36,970 bases of DNA from Bacteroidota bacterium (GCA_013288685.1 JABDBM010000033.1:1603-38572); one strand, 5' to 3'. Shown: positions 1 through 10,130, counted from the first letter of the stretch. Made by a program: numbers and translations. The notes: a model not told the origin generated them from the letters alone.

Positions 1-526
1 ACCTTTACCACCGATCTGGAGTTGGCCATGGTTAAATGGTGTGCTCATTCCTATCGGGCATTTTGCAGAAGCCGCGATAATCGTTGTATTGGGGAAGCAG
101 CGCAATGGCGGCATTCATTTTATCCAGGTGGAGATCACGTTCAGCATAAAAAGAGCTGAATTTGCTTAAAAACGGATCTTTGTAAGTGTGCACATAATAG
201 TCATAAGCACGCTGTACGGCATCAAACCGGGCATGAGGGAGACCCTGCATCGGGATAATGTCAAAAACTGCAATATCATCAGGCAATATTTTGTTGAGGC
301 GGAAAAATAGGTCGAAATCCCATTCCTTTTCAATATCTGCATGGAAAAAGAATTGACTGGCGTGCACTTGCGCATCAGTACGCCCGCAGCCATTGATAGC
401 AACTGGTATTTTTAATATCTGGCTAAGCGCATTCTCCAAAACTTCCTGCACGTTCAGCACACCCGGGTGTTTTTGCCAGCCGCTGTAGTTGGTGCCATGA
501 TAGGCTATGTGGAAGAAGTAGCGCAA
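1..526 (-). pseudogene. truA: TruA-like tRNA pseudouridine synthase, reading frame broken near the 3' end
   Basis: The readable frame (526 down to 32) gives 164 residues of the TruA family, which forms pseudouridine at positions 38-40 of the tRNA anticodon arm. The catalytic-aspartate motif GRTDAQVHA is present at about residues 48-56, with Gln where many TruA proteins have Gly. TruA is usually about 250 residues, but this frame hits a stop at 32-34 just after a HTI stretch, where the family normally continues (HTIC-like motif) into the RNA-binding half. Other frames stay open to the window edge, which suggests a small indel of 1-2 bases rather than a point nonsense change. The first codon is TTG and there is no in-frame ATG upstream, another sign of decay. 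The alternative is a sequencing error in a working gene. The rest of the gene lies outside the window. Confidence 0.62.
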
Positions 527-791
527 TGTTGAGGGACTAGTTTGTTGCCAAAATTAGTTATTATTTCTAAGCGGGTAGATTTAGTTTTAAAAGGTAAATC
601 TTAAAAAACACCATCGGGGTAGCCTGAAATTTAGAAAATATCATTTAACTTTTAAGCCTTAAATCCCTGTATTTGCAATTTACATAGCTTCTATTGCCAA
701 AAAAAATAGAATTCTGTTTACGGATTCATTAAATGCTGTCCATATTAAACAACGAACAATGTGTGTTATATTTATTATTTTGCGTTGAAAT

Positions 792-1430
792 ATGAGCACC
801 AGATTAACCGATGTAACCATCACGACCGCGCGCCTGATATCATTTAGTGATGGAGTGTTTGCCATTGCTGTTACCTTGCTGGTATTTAACCTTAAAGTGC
901 CCGCAATACCAGTTGCTGATGCACACCGGCTGTTACCCGGATTAATAAGCGCGATGATACCGCATTTTGTAACTTATATATTAACTTTTTTGCTGGTAGC
1001 GGTTTATTGGGTATTTCATCACAGGGTGCTAAATATGGTAACCCATATCGATAGTCCGTTTATATGGATGAACATTTGGTATTTACTCTCGATTTCATTT
1101 ATTCCTTTTCCGTCCGCATTAATTGCCGCTTATCCACGCGAAATATCCAGTTTTATATTTTACGTAAGCAGCATGATATCGGTAGGCATTATATCCATGA
1201 TAATGGTGGGATACGCTGCTTATAACAGGAGGCTTATTGGTAAGGATATGCCATTAGCAATAGTGAAGTACTATTTTTTCCGGCAATCAACCTCTTTTTT
1301 TGTTTTTTTAACAGCTATTCCGCTTGCCTTTTATGAACTGCGATGGGCTCAGTATTATTTATTTGTGACGTTTCCGTTGCATTGGATTACCCGGAAATAT
1401 TTTAGGAAGCAGGCGAAGGCGGGGGATTAG
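792..1430 (+). CDS. TMEM175/DUF1211 family membrane protein (putative potassium channel)
   Basis: The 212-residue protein begins with an Arg followed by the FSDG motif (Arg14, FSDGVFAIAVTLLV from residue 18). This is the signature of bacterial TMEM175 proteins, whose first helix lines a potassium-selective pore. About six hydrophobic segments fill the rest, and the length matches the single-repeat bacterial form. The family assembles as tetramers in the inner membrane. The ATG at 792 is kept because it precedes the conserved first helix by the usual dozen residues. It is a lone gene, convergent with gltD, and a palindrome separates the two stops. Ion specificity is taken from the family, not from the sequence alone. 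Confidence 0.85.
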   Translation: MSTRLTDVTITTARLISFSDGVFAIAVTLLVFNLKVPAIPVADAHRLLPGLISAMIPHFVTYILTFLLVAVYWVFHHRVLNMVTHIDSPFIWMNIWYLLSISFIPFPSALIAAYPREISSFIFYVSSMISVGIISMIMVGYAAYNRRLIGKDMPLAIVKYYFFRQSTSFFVFLTAIPLAFYELRWAQYYLFVTFPLHWITRKYFRKQAKAGD

Positions 1431-1540
1431 TTATAGTCAGATTGAGTTTTATAGGATTTAATCCACATATCTAACCCCACAAAAAAGCCGGGTAACTCTC
1501 GCTATCCAGCCTCATTATATTTAAAAGGGTTGAGTTTAGA

Positions 1541-1611
1541 GATTAGAGGTTGGAGATAAGAGATAAGAGATTAGAAAAAAGCACCTAACCTCCAATCTCT
1601 AACCTCTAATC
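1541..1611. repeat. Word-repeat palindrome between convergent TMEM175 and gltD genes
   Basis: GATTAGAGGTT at 1541-1551 pairs perfectly with AACCTCTAATC at 1601-1611. The inner part contains further copies of the same short words (gagataagagattaga against tccaatctct). The element ends 7 bases from the gltD stop, so it probably works as a two-way transcription terminator. A close relative lies at 20666-20708, also between convergent genes. Confidence 0.7.
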
Positions 1612-1618
1612 ACCCAAA

Positions 1619-3097
1619 TCAAAACACCTGCTCAAACTGATTCACCCCATCCTTACTTTCCAGCACAGAATGTCCCATTAAAAACTCATCCACTTTCCTG
1701 GCTGCTTCGCGGCCTTCGGAGATGGCCCATACTACCAGGGATTGTCCGCGGCGCATATCGCCGGCGGCGAAAACTTTACTTACGTTGGTGCGGTAAACGC
1801 CTTCTTTGGCTTCTACGTTTTTACGTCCGTCAAGCTTAACGCCCATGCTTTCGATCATGCCTTTATGTTCGGGATGCAGGAAGCCCATAGCCAGGAATAC
1901 CCTTTGGCATTCTATTTCGCGCTCCGAGCCTTCAACTTTGGTGAATTTTATCGGGCGGTTCATTACATCCAGTTCCCAGGTGATTTCGCATACGCGGATA
2001 GCGCGCAGGTTGCCTTCGGCATCACCTAAAAACTCTTCGGTGTTAACGCCCCAAAAGCGGTCGGCCCCTTCTTCATGACTGCTGGTTGTTTTCAGCAGCA
2101 TCGGGTAGGTTGGCCATGGCATGTGCTGAGTGCGCTTTTCGGGCGGCTGCATCATCACCTCAAACTGCTTGATAGAACGCGCTCCCTGGCGATTAGACGT
2201 GCCTACACAGTCGGAACCGGTATCACCACCACCAATAACAATAACGTCCTTATCAGTCGCTAAAATGTCTTCCTGTGTAATAGGCGAATTACCAACACGT
2301 TTGTTTTGCTGCTTTAAAAAATCCATTGCAAAATGGATGCCTTTAAAGTGGCGACCCGGAATTTCTAAATTGCGGGGTATGGTTGAACCTCCGGTTAATA
2401 CCACTGCATCGTTGTTACGCACAACTTCATCAGCCGGTATATCCTTACCCACTTCAACATTGGTCTTAAATACTACGCCATCCTGCTCCATTATTTTTAA
2501 ACGGCGGTCGATAACCGATTTTTCCAGCTTAAAGTCGGGGATGCCGTAGCGTAATAAACCGCCAACTTTATCATCACGTTCGTACACGGTTACTAAGTGG
2601 CCAGCCTTACTCAATTGCGCAGCCGCAGCTAAACCTGCCGGACCTGATCCAATTACAGCCACTTTTTTTCCTGATTTGATCAGCGGTGCTACCGGCTTAA
2701 CAAAGTTTTTTTCGAAAGCTATTTCAATAATATGCTTCTCAATCTCCTCAATGGCTACCGCAGGTTTGTTGATACCCAACACACAGGCCGATTCGCATGG
2801 CGCAGGGCATATCCTGCCGGTAAACTCAGGGAAGTTGTTTGTTGATGCCAATATATTGTAAGCTTCTTCCCATTTCTGACGGTAAACCGCATCGTTAAAC
2901 TCGGGTATCACATTACCCAGCGGACAGCCGGAATGGCAAAACGGTATACCGCAATTCATGCAGCGGGCCGATTGCTGGTTCAGTTTTTCGTCAGTATATA
3001 AATTAACAAACTCGTGATAATTCTTTTTACGTTCTTCGGGTGATATTTTAGTAGGGAGTTCCCTGTCGAACTCCTGGAACCCAGTTGCTTTTCCCAT
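1619..3097 (-). CDS. gltD: Glutamate synthase (NADPH) small subunit
   Basis: The 492-residue beta subunit of glutamate synthase feeds electrons from NAD(P)H to GltB for making glutamate from glutamine and 2-oxoglutarate. The N-terminal Fe-S domain shows Cys46, Cys49, Cys54 and Cys58, followed by Cys97, Cys101 and Cys105. The FAD motif GSGPAG is at 150-155 and the NAD(P)H motif GGGDTG at 289-294. The length matches the family. It is the second gene of a two-gene operon: its ATG overlaps the gltB stop by one base (TAATG), which implies translational coupling and equal subunit supply. Confidence 0.97.
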   Translation of the reverse strand: MGKATGFQEFDRELPTKISPEERKKNYHEFVNLYTDEKLNQQSARCMNCGIPFCHSGCPLGNVIPEFNDAVYRQKWEEAYNILASTNNFPEFTGRICPAPCESACVLGINKPAVAIEEIEKHIIEIAFEKNFVKPVAPLIKSGKKVAVIGSGPAGLAAAAQLSKAGHLVTVYERDDKVGGLLRYGIPDFKLEKSVIDRRLKIMEQDGVVFKTNVEVGKDIPADEVVRNNDAVVLTGGSTIPRNLEIPGRHFKGIHFAMDFLKQQNKRVGNSPITQEDILATDKDVIVIGGGDTGSDCVGTSNRQGARSIKQFEVMMQPPEKRTQHMPWPTYPMLLKTTSSHEEGADRFWGVNTEEFLGDAEGNLRAIRVCEITWELDVMNRPIKFTKVEGSEREIECQRVFLAMGFLHPEHKGMIESMGVKLDGRKNVEAKEGVYRTNVSKVFAAGDMRRGQSLVVWAISEGREAARKVDEFLMGHSVLESKDGVNQFEQVF

Positions 3098-6000
3098 TAG
3101 GCGGTAGTTTGGTATTCTAATTTCTCAATAACTTTTTTATACTCTTTCGGATACACTTTCACAAATTGCAGTGCCGCCTTGCGCCAGTTAGCAATCAGTT
3201 TCTTAGCTACCTCGCTGCCTGTTAAATTAACGTGCTTGTGCAGCAGGGCCAGTATCTGCTCTTCGTCTTTTATCGACAGCGGGTCCAGATCAACCATTTC
3301 CATGTTGCAGTTTTCGGCAAAGGTATTGTTGGGGTTATAAACCCATGCAATACCGCCGCTCATTCCTGCAGCAAAGTTACGGCCGGTTTCGCCCAATATC
3401 AGGGTGCGGCCACCGGTCATGTATTCGCAACCGTGGTCGCCAATACCTTCTACAACAGCGGTAGCTCCTGAGTTACGTACAGCAAAACGCTCGCCGGCCA
3501 TACCACGGATAAATACCTCGCCCGATGTTGCGCCATATAGGGCCACGTTACCGATGATAATATTATCCTCCGGAACAAAAGTTGCCCTTTCGGATGGATA
3601 GATAGCCAATTGCGCGCCCGACAGGCCTTTACCTACATAGTCGTTACCCTCGCCTTCCAGTTCAAACGAAATTCCCTTGGCCGCAAAAGCACCAAAGCTT
3701 TGCCCGGCCGAGCCTTTAAACTTAAAGTTGATGGTATTATCAGGCAAGCCAGCCGAACCGTATTTTTTCGATATCTCGTTGGATAACAAGGTACCAATAG
3801 TACGGTCAATGTTGCGGATGTCGAATGTTGCAAATACCGGCGTTTTATCTTCCAGTGCAGGCTGTGCAGTTTCCAGGAGTTTCCAGTCGATAATATCGGC
3901 CATGCCATGATCCTGCGCCTCGCTATTGTAAAGCGTTACATCCTTAGGGTTAGTTACCGGGTGTAACATTCCCGAAAGGTCAATTTTTTGTGCCTTCCAG
4001 CTTTTCAGACCGTCTTTCACTTTCAGGAATTGTACGCGGCCAACCATTTCGTTAACGGTGCGGAAGCCTAACTCGGCCATTATTTCACGCAGTTCTTCGG
4101 CCATAAAACGGAACAGGTTTACCACATGCTCTGGTTTGCCGCTAAATAGTTTCCTTAATTCCGGGTCCTGGGTGGCCACGCCAACCGGGCAGGTATTTAA
4201 ATGGCATTTGCGCATCATAATACAGCCACCTGCAACAAGGGCTGCAGTTGCAACGCCCCATTCTTCGGCGCCCATTAAACAAGCTATAGCCAAGTCTCTG
4301 CCGGTTTTTAACTGACCATCAGTTTGCAGCACTACGCGACTGCGTAGTTTGTTGCGTACCAGGGTTTGATGCGCCTCGGCCAAACCCAATTCCCATGGCA
4401 AGCCGGCATGTTTAACCGAACTGATGGGGGATGCACCTGTACCGCCATCATAACCGGCAATTAAAATCACATCGGCATGCGCTTTTGCAACACCGGCTGC
4501 TATGGTACCTACACCGGCTTTTGATACCAATTTAACATTGATACGTGCGGCACGGTTAGCATTTTTAAGGTCGAAAATCAATTGAGCCAAATCCTCAATC
4601 GAATAAATATCGTGGTGCGGTGGCGGAGATATTAAACCTACACCTGGTGTTGAGTGACGTGTTTTTGCAATCCAGTCGTCAACCTTATGGCCGGGCAACT
4701 GTCCGCCCTCGCCCGGTTTTGCACCTTGTGCCATTTTTATCTGCAACTCATCGGCATTGGTTAAATAGTGGGAGGTTACCCCAAAACGTGCCGATGCCAC
4801 CTGTTTAATGGCCGAACGCATCGAATCGCCGTTGGCAGCTGGGGTGTAGCGCATTTCGTCCTCACCGCCTTCGCCTGTATTGCTTTTGCCACCAATGCGG
4901 TTCATGGCAATCGCCATCGTGCTGTGCGCTTCGTGCGATATAGAACCGAACGACATGGCGCCTGTTGCAAAACGCTTCATGATGTTTTCTGCCGGTTCAA
5001 CTTCCTCCAGACTTATTGGTTCGCGGTGGTGAGCAAAATCAAGCAAACCTCTGATGGTGAAATGCTTTTCGGTTTGGTAGTTTATTTCTTTTGCGTAGTT
5101 TATGTAAACGGCGTAATTGTTACTGCGGGTAGCATGTTGCAATAAATGAACCGTGGTAGGGTTGAACAAATGCTGTTCGCCGCGGCGTTTCCATTGGTAA
5201 ATACCGCCCTCGGGCAATAATTGGTCGCTGCTTTTTGCACCAAAGCCTATTTTATGTTTGCAAAGGGATTCGCGCGCAATTTCGTCAAGTCCCAAACCGC
5301 CAATGCGTGTTACCGCACCGTGGAAATACTTGTCGACAACGGTTTTGTTGATGCCTAATATTTCAAAAACCTGTGCACCATGGTACGATTGCAGTGTGGA
5401 GATTCCCATTTTAGAGAATATCTTCAACAAACCATCGTTAATAGATTTTACGTAATTTTTTTGCAGTTTTTTCAGATCGAGGTCCGTTTCCAACCCGCCA
5501 TTGGCTTTCAATGTTTCGATAGACGACAATGCCAGGTACGGGTTAATAGCCGTAGCCCCAAAGGCGAGTAAACAGGCAAAGTGGTGCACTTCCCAGGTAT
5601 CGCCGGTTTCAACCACTAAACCTACTGCGCCCCTGCGGCCGCTGCGGATTAAATGATGATGCACGGCAGAAACCGCCAAAAGCGACGGTATGGGCGCATG
5701 TTCTGAATCAATGGCACGATCTGATAATATCAATACTTCAAAACCGTCATCAACTGCATCTTCGGCATAGCGGCAAAGCCTTGCCAAACCTTTTTCCAGC
5801 GAGCCGGGCATACCGTCCGCATTAAAATAAGTTTGCAGCGTTTTGGCATGGAACATACCTGTATCAATACTGCGCAGTTTTTCCAGCTGGTGGTTTTTCA
5901 GGATGGGATGTTCCAGCATAACGCAATGGCAATGCATTTTATCCTCGTCCAGCAAATTACCATTATTACCTATAAAGGTAGAAAGGCTCATTACCAAACG

Positions 6001-7614
6001 CTCACGAATCGGGTCGATAGGCGGGTTGGTAACCTGGGCAAAAAATTGTTTAAAATAGCTGGTTAAGTGCTGTGGTTTATCAGATAATATAGCCAAAGGC
6101 ACATCGGTACCCATGGAGCCGATAGGCTCCTTGCCATCAAGCGCCATTGGTTTAATAATAGTGTCAATATCCTCGCGGCTGTAACCAAATACCTGCTGGT
6201 AACGGAAAACAGCAGCTTCAGACAAACTGGCAAACACCAAACGTGGTTCGGCCAGTTCGCTCAGGCGGATCTTATAGTTTTCGAGCCAGCGGCCGTAAGG
6301 CTGACGGGATGCTATCTGTTGCTTAATTTCGTCGTCGGTGATTATTTTACCTTTTTCAGTATCAATCAGCAACATTTTGCCGGGCTGCAGGCGGCCTTTG
6401 CGCAATACTAATTTCTCGTCAAAATTTAACACGCCGGCTTCCGATGCAGCAATAACGCGGCCATCGGTAGTAACCACAAAACGCAGCGGACGCAAACCGT
6501 TACGGTCAAGCAAAGCACCAACGATTTTACCATCGGTAAAACTGATGGCAGCAGGGCCATCCCATGGCTCCATTAAAGCTGCGTGGAATTCGTAGAAAGC
6601 TTTTTTCAGCGGGTCCATCTGCTCGTTGCCGTCCCATGCTTCGGGAATCAGCATCATCATTACATGTGGCAATGAACGGCCGCTGTGCAGTAATATCTCG
6701 ATAATATTATCCAAACATGCCGAATCCGACTGGTTATTATCAATTACCGGCAGCAGCATCTCCATTTCTTCCTGGGTAAAATAAGAAGAAACCAAAGAAC
6801 TTACACCCGCATAAAACCAGTTTAAATTCCCGGTAAGGGTGTTAATTTCGCCATTATGGGCTATTAAGCGGAATGGCTGTGCCAGTTTCCACGATGGAAA
6901 GGTATTGGTCGAGAACCGTGAATGGATCATGGCAAGGCCGGATACCAAACGCGGATCAGTTAAATCATTAAAATACTGGCGAAGCTGGTACGTAGTTACC
7001 TGTCCTTTATAAATAATGGTACGGCAGCTAAACGAAGTAAAGTAAAAATGTTCGGCAGCGCCGGGTATAGTTTCGGTAACAGTTTTAGTGATATAGCGCC
7101 TTAATACATATAGTTTGCGTTCAAAATCATCAGCATTGGTAATATAATGCGGACGCTGAACAAAAAGTTGCTCCATATCCGGCTCGGCCTTGCGGGCAGT
7201 TTCGCCCACCACCTGCGAATTTACCGATACCTTACGGTAGCCTAATTTTTGCAGACCCAGCTTCTCAATTGCATTTGCAATTACCGTACGGCATGCCTTT
7301 TTTAATGCAGAGTCTTTCGGGAAAAATAGCATACCTACGCCATACTCGCCCGGTTCGGGCAGGCTGATCTCCAGGTCGGAGCATTCTTCCATTAAAAATT
7401 CATGGGGTAATTGTATTAAAATTCCGGCGCCATCACCGCTTAGTGGGTCGCATCCGCATGCGCCGCGGTGCTCCATGTGTTCTAACATAAAGAGCGCATC
7501 GTCAATTATCTGGTTAGATTTATGCCCGTTAATGTTGGTAATAAATCCGGTCCCGCAGGAGTCGTGTTCAAATTCTGGCCTGTAAAGGCCCTGTCGGCTT
7601 TCAGTCTGATCCAT
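3097..7614 (-). CDS. gltB: Glutamate synthase large subunit
   Basis: The 1505-residue alpha subunit has an N-terminal glutamine amidotransferase domain whose expected nucleophile is Cys20 in HDSCGTGF. Ammonia passes from there to the central FMN domain, where 2-oxoglutarate is aminated. The 3Fe-4S cysteine cluster is seen as CIMMRKCHLNTC around residue 1125, preceded by GYDGGTGASPISS. A beta-helix glutamate synthase domain follows (GAQLAIYPSE, then GTSGEVF-like and YMTGG motifs). I chose the ATG at 7614. The frame extends to a GTG at 7650, but that adds 12 residues with no family support. Transcription starts in a 298-base spacer shared with a divergent small gene that holds three TTGTTAATA-type words. 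GltBD with glutamine synthetase is the main ammonia assimilation route under nitrogen limitation. Confidence 0.97.
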   Translation of the reverse strand: MDQTESRQGLYRPEFEHDSCGTGFITNINGHKSNQIIDDALFMLEHMEHRGACGCDPLSGDGAGILIQLPHEFLMEECSDLEISLPEPGEYGVGMLFFPKDSALKKACRTVIANAIEKLGLQKLGYRKVSVNSQVVGETARKAEPDMEQLFVQRPHYITNADDFERKLYVLRRYITKTVTETIPGAAEHFYFTSFSCRTIIYKGQVTTYQLRQYFNDLTDPRLVSGLAMIHSRFSTNTFPSWKLAQPFRLIAHNGEINTLTGNLNWFYAGVSSLVSSYFTQEEMEMLLPVIDNNQSDSACLDNIIEILLHSGRSLPHVMMMLIPEAWDGNEQMDPLKKAFYEFHAALMEPWDGPAAISFTDGKIVGALLDRNGLRPLRFVVTTDGRVIAASEAGVLNFDEKLVLRKGRLQPGKMLLIDTEKGKIITDDEIKQQIASRQPYGRWLENYKIRLSELAEPRLVFASLSEAAVFRYQQVFGYSREDIDTIIKPMALDGKEPIGSMGTDVPLAILSDKPQHLTSYFKQFFAQVTNPPIDPIRERLVMSLSTFIGNNGNLLDEDKMHCHCVMLEHPILKNHQLEKLRSIDTGMFHAKTLQTYFNADGMPGSLEKGLARLCRYAEDAVDDGFEVLILSDRAIDSEHAPIPSLLAVSAVHHHLIRSGRRGAVGLVVETGDTWEVHHFACLLAFGATAINPYLALSSIETLKANGGLETDLDLKKLQKNYVKSINDGLLKIFSKMGISTLQSYHGAQVFEILGINKTVVDKYFHGAVTRIGGLGLDEIARESLCKHKIGFGAKSSDQLLPEGGIYQWKRRGEQHLFNPTTVHLLQHATRSNNYAVYINYAKEINYQTEKHFTIRGLLDFAHHREPISLEEVEPAENIMKRFATGAMSFGSISHEAHSTMAIAMNRIGGKSNTGEGGEDEMRYTPAANGDSMRSAIKQVASARFGVTSHYLTNADELQIKMAQGAKPGEGGQLPGHKVDDWIAKTRHSTPGVGLISPPPHHDIYSIEDLAQLIFDLKNANRAARINVKLVSKAGVGTIAAGVAKAHADVILIAGYDGGTGASPISSVKHAGLPWELGLAEAHQTLVRNKLRSRVVLQTDGQLKTGRDLAIACLMGAEEWGVATAALVAGGCIMMRKCHLNTCPVGVATQDPELRKLFSGKPEHVVNLFRFMAEELREIMAELGFRTVNEMVGRVQFLKVKDGLKSWKAQKIDLSGMLHPVTNPKDVTLYNSEAQDHGMADIIDWKLLETAQPALEDKTPVFATFDIRNIDRTIGTLLSNEISKKYGSAGLPDNTINFKFKGSAGQSFGAFAAKGISFELEGEGNDYVGKGLSGAQLAIYPSERATFVPEDNIIIGNVALYGATSGEVFIRGMAGERFAVRNSGATAVVEGIGDHGCEYMTGGRTLILGETGRNFAAGMSGGIAWVYNPNNTFAENCNMEMVDLDPLSIKDEEQILALLHKHVNLTGSEVAKKLIANWRKAALQFVKVYPKEYKKVIEKLEYQTTA

Positions 7615-7742
7615 CGTAATAATAAACCGTTTATAAAATGGTGTAACCACGAAATTACAAAATTGAGACTTTAATTAAAAATATCTTAAAATTTTTAGTT
7701 ATATGTAAATAACATCACATTTTTAAAAGGTTAAATTATTAA

Positions 7743-7805
7743 ATTGTTAATAAATTGGTTTAAATTATTAACAATTGATAATGGGAAATCTCCCTGTTGT
7801 TAATA
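7743..7805. promoter_or_regulatory. Candidate operator words upstream of gltB
   Basis: ATTGTTAATA at 7743-7752 is the exact inverted complement of TATTAACAAT at 7766-7775, and TTGTTAATA occurs again at 7797-7805. Three copies of one nine-base word within 63 bases of a divergent spacer suggest a binding site for a regulator of gltBD or of the small gene at 7913. The spacer is very AT-rich, so chance is a real possibility. The regulator is unknown. Confidence 0.35.
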
Positions 7806-7912
7806 CAACAATTAATCTATTCGGGGTAAATCAGTCTATTACAGTATCTTCGGGAGGCATAATTATGATAAATGTAATAGTTTTGATTTTAAAGACTAAA
7901 TAAGGATAAAAA

Positions 7913-8101
7913 ATGGATAATCAATTAGATGATGAAAATGGATTATGTAAACAATGCCGGCATCCATTTAATCCGCATTTAATTATAGCGTTTGACAGCG
8001 ACGACCTTTCTAAAGGGGGATTTATAAAGTGTCAGGTAGAGAATTGTGATTGCTATACTACCTTAAACTTTGATTTGGCTCGAAAGCAAAAGGATTATTG
8101 A
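7913..8101 (+). CDS. Small cysteine-rich protein, possible zinc-binding
   Basis: The 62-residue protein has CKQC near its N-terminus (Cys12, Cys15) and CQVENCDC later on (about residues 41-48), a spacing that suits a zinc ribbon. No signal peptide or membrane segment is seen, so it is probably cytoplasmic. It starts from an ATG after an A-rich stretch and is divergent from gltB. I do not recognise a named family, and the function is unknown. Confidence 0.6.
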   Translation: MDNQLDDENGLCKQCRHPFNPHLIIAFDSDDLSKGGFIKCQVENCDCYTTLNFDLARKQKDY

Positions 8102-8189
8102 TCCCGAAAGTCGGAAACTTTCTATAAATTTATTTACCGGTATATTGTCTAACGTTAAATTCAAATATGAATTCGATTAATTGTCATTC

Positions 8190-8723
8190 ATGTCGCAAAT
8201 TTTCATAGAAACACCCCGCCTAATTTTGAGGAAATGGCAAGACACGGACCTTGAACCTTATTGCCAATTGAATATGGACGAAGATGTAATGGAGTTCTTT
8301 CCGTCTACCTCAACCCACGAGGATAGCCTGGCGCAGGTTGAACGTGTAAGCACCCATATCAACCAATTTGGTTATGGCTTTTTTGCAGTTGAACGCAAGG
8401 ATAACCAGCAGTTTATCGGCTTTACCGGTTTATCGCATCCCAGGTTCGAAGCTGATTTTACCCCCTGTGTTGAAATTGGCTGGCGACTAAGTAAGGCCAA
8501 CTGGGGCCAGGGTTTTGCCACTGAAGCAGCTAAAGCGTGCTTACAATTTGGTTTTAACATACCGGGTATTGATGAAATTTATTCGTTTACCTCAGTTCAC
8601 AATAAAAGATCGGAGCAGGTAATGATTAAGATTGGGATGGAAAAGACAGGGACTTTTGAACATCCCTTATTAGCCCAAGGACACATTTTAGGGGAGCATG
8701 TTTTGTATAAGATTGTAAAATAA
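8190..8723 (+). CDS. GNAT-family N-acetyltransferase (RimJ/RimL type)
   Basis: The protein (177 residues from the ATG at 8190) begins IETPRLILRKW, the typical first strand of RimJ/RimL-like acetyltransferases. It carries the acetyl-CoA motif as NWGQGFATEAAKA and the later segment NKRSEQVMIKIGM. The frame can be extended to a TTG at 8181, but the ATG is preferred. Members transfer an acetyl group from acetyl-CoA to protein N-termini or small molecules, and the substrate cannot be read from the sequence. It stands alone on the plus strand. Confidence 0.88.
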   Translation: MSQIFIETPRLILRKWQDTDLEPYCQLNMDEDVMEFFPSTSTHEDSLAQVERVSTHINQFGYGFFAVERKDNQQFIGFTGLSHPRFEADFTPCVEIGWRLSKANWGQGFATEAAKACLQFGFNIPGIDEIYSFTSVHNKRSEQVMIKIGMEKTGTFEHPLLAQGHILGEHVLYKIVK

Positions 8724-8788
8724 CCGATAAATAAAAATTACATTTAACAAATAGAAACTTTTGGCGTTTATACTACAAACAATACAGG

Positions 8789-9142
8789 ATGAAAACTACC
8801 AATGAAATTGCCAGCCGCCTGATCTCTTTGTGCACCGCACATCAGTTTGTGCAAGCCTATACCGAACTTTTTTCGGAACATGCCGAAAGTATTGATCCGA
8901 ATTATAAAAATGTTCCCCTAAAAGGCCTTAACGGATTAATTGAGCGCGAGAAGGCTTTTTTATCAATAGCGGAAGTTCACGAAGTAAAAACATCAGCGCC
9001 GATATTTGCAGGAAGCTATTTTAGTATAGTTATGTCCTTAAGTTTTACACCCAATGGCCAGGAACGAAAAAGTGTGGAGGAAATTTGTGTTTATAAAGTT
9101 GAGTACGGGTTGATTGTAAGTCAGCAATTTTTTATTGGCTGA
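8789..9142 (+). CDS. SnoaL/NTF2-like domain protein
   Basis: The 117-residue protein has the layout of a SnoaL-like NTF2 fold. An N-terminal helix pair (LISLCTAHQFVQAYTELFSE) is followed by the NVPLKGLNGLIEREKAFL segment and strands ending in ICVYKVEYGLIVSQQFFIG. Such proteins are small alpha+beta cones, either enzymes or ligand carriers, and often have no known role. No signal peptide is seen. The stop codon lies inside the left arm of a palindrome at 9141-9225. Confidence 0.72.
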   Translation: MKTTNEIASRLISLCTAHQFVQAYTELFSEHAESIDPNYKNVPLKGLNGLIEREKAFLSIAEVHEVKTSAPIFAGSYFSIVMSLSFTPNGQERKSVEEICVYKVEYGLIVSQQFFIG

Positions 9143-9225
9143 ACTCGAATTTGTGGAATTTAAGAATTAATCGAATTTTATCCCTCATTATTCCAAAAAT
9201 TCCTAAATTCCACTAATTCGGGTTC
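9141..9225. repeat. Imperfect palindrome overlapping the stop of the NTF2-like gene
   Basis: The arms are 9141-9168 and 9198-9225, and 25 of 28 positions are complementary (core GTGGAATTT / AAATTCCAC). The loop is 29 bases. The left arm starts inside the stop codon of the preceding gene. The shape suits a terminator or RNA-stabilising stem, and it belongs to the same general class as the other gene-end palindromes here, though its word is different. Confidence 0.65.
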
Positions 9226-9246
9226 AGAGAAGTAACATATAATTTT

Positions 9247-10113
9247 ATGAGAATATTCTTACTTGCTTTATTATGTGCTGTTGCATCCCGTTTATCCGCG
9301 CAGGATGGCGGTGCAACCATCTTTCACATTTATTCATCCCACACCTCATTCCCTGATACCGGGCGTAAAAATGGTCATGTGTATGAAGGTAAGTTATACA
9401 CTGCCAAAGATCATTACAGTGACAGCACCGTATTAATTATCGTACCCAAAAACCTCGATGCCAAAAAGAAAGTGGACCTGGTATTTTGGTTTCATGGCTG
9501 GGGCAATAATGTGGATAGCGCCGCAATAAGGTACGAGTTAACTAAACAATTCATCGCCTCGAAACGAAACGCAGTACTGGTTTTGGCCGAAACTACCCGC
9601 AACGCGCCCGATAGTTATGGCGGTAAGCTGGAAACCGAAGGTACTTTTAAAGCTTTGGTGAGCGATGTGCTACAGGGATTAAAAGCAAAGCAGCTTATTT
9701 CTAATAGCTGCACGCCTGGCCATGTCCTGCTTGGCGGCCACAGCGGCGCCTACCGGGTAATGGCCCGTATCCTTAAAAACGGCCAAATGCCGGTTGACGA
9801 AGTGATGCTATTCGATGCCCTTTACGGCGAAACAGATAAATTTATGGACTGGATAAAAGCCGACCCACTGCACCGATTTGTAAATTTATACACCGACCAT
9901 GGCGGCACGTTTGATGAAAGTAAAGCCATGTACAAATTGGTTAATGAGGCGGATATCAACAATTTTGAGGTGGAAGAAACCGCTCTTATACCACAGCAGT
10001 TGGTTGCTCACCGGATTATTTTTATACATACTTTAAAGGAGCATAATGATATTGTGAGTCCGGACAGTTTTAGGTTGATGCTGGAGAATGAGCCGTTTTT
10101 GAAGAAATTGTAA
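9247..10113 (+). CDS. Secreted alpha/beta-hydrolase-like protein
   Basis: The 288-residue protein begins with a clear signal peptide (MRIFLLALLCAVASRLSAQ), so it is exported. It shows an oxyanion-type HGWGNN segment near residue 78 and a nucleophile elbow GGHSGA with Ser166. A late histidine candidate is in HTLKEHNDIVSP. These fit an alpha/beta-hydrolase fold, perhaps an esterase or peptidase, but the substrate is unknown. The length fits a single-domain secreted hydrolase. Its neighbours are unrelated. Confidence 0.7.
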   Translation: MRIFLLALLCAVASRLSAQDGGATIFHIYSSHTSFPDTGRKNGHVYEGKLYTAKDHYSDSTVLIIVPKNLDAKKKVDLVFWFHGWGNNVDSAAIRYELTKQFIASKRNAVLVLAETTRNAPDSYGGKLETEGTFKALVSDVLQGLKAKQLISNSCTPGHVLLGGHSGAYRVMARILKNGQMPVDEVMLFDALYGETDKFMDWIKADPLHRFVNLYTDHGGTFDESKAMYKLVNEADINNFEVEETALIPQQLVAHRIIFIHTLKEHNDIVSPDSFRLMLENEPFLKKL

Positions 10114-10130
10114 AAAACATTGCACTCCAG

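Noticed and set aside
166..402. 78-codon frame inside the truA-like gene
   Set aside because: Overlaps the recognised TruA motif region in another frame.
4768..5145. 125-codon open frame on the plus strand inside gltB
   Set aside because: A shadow of the highly conserved gltB reading frame, with no recognisable domain. The same applies to the other plus-strand frames in gltBD.
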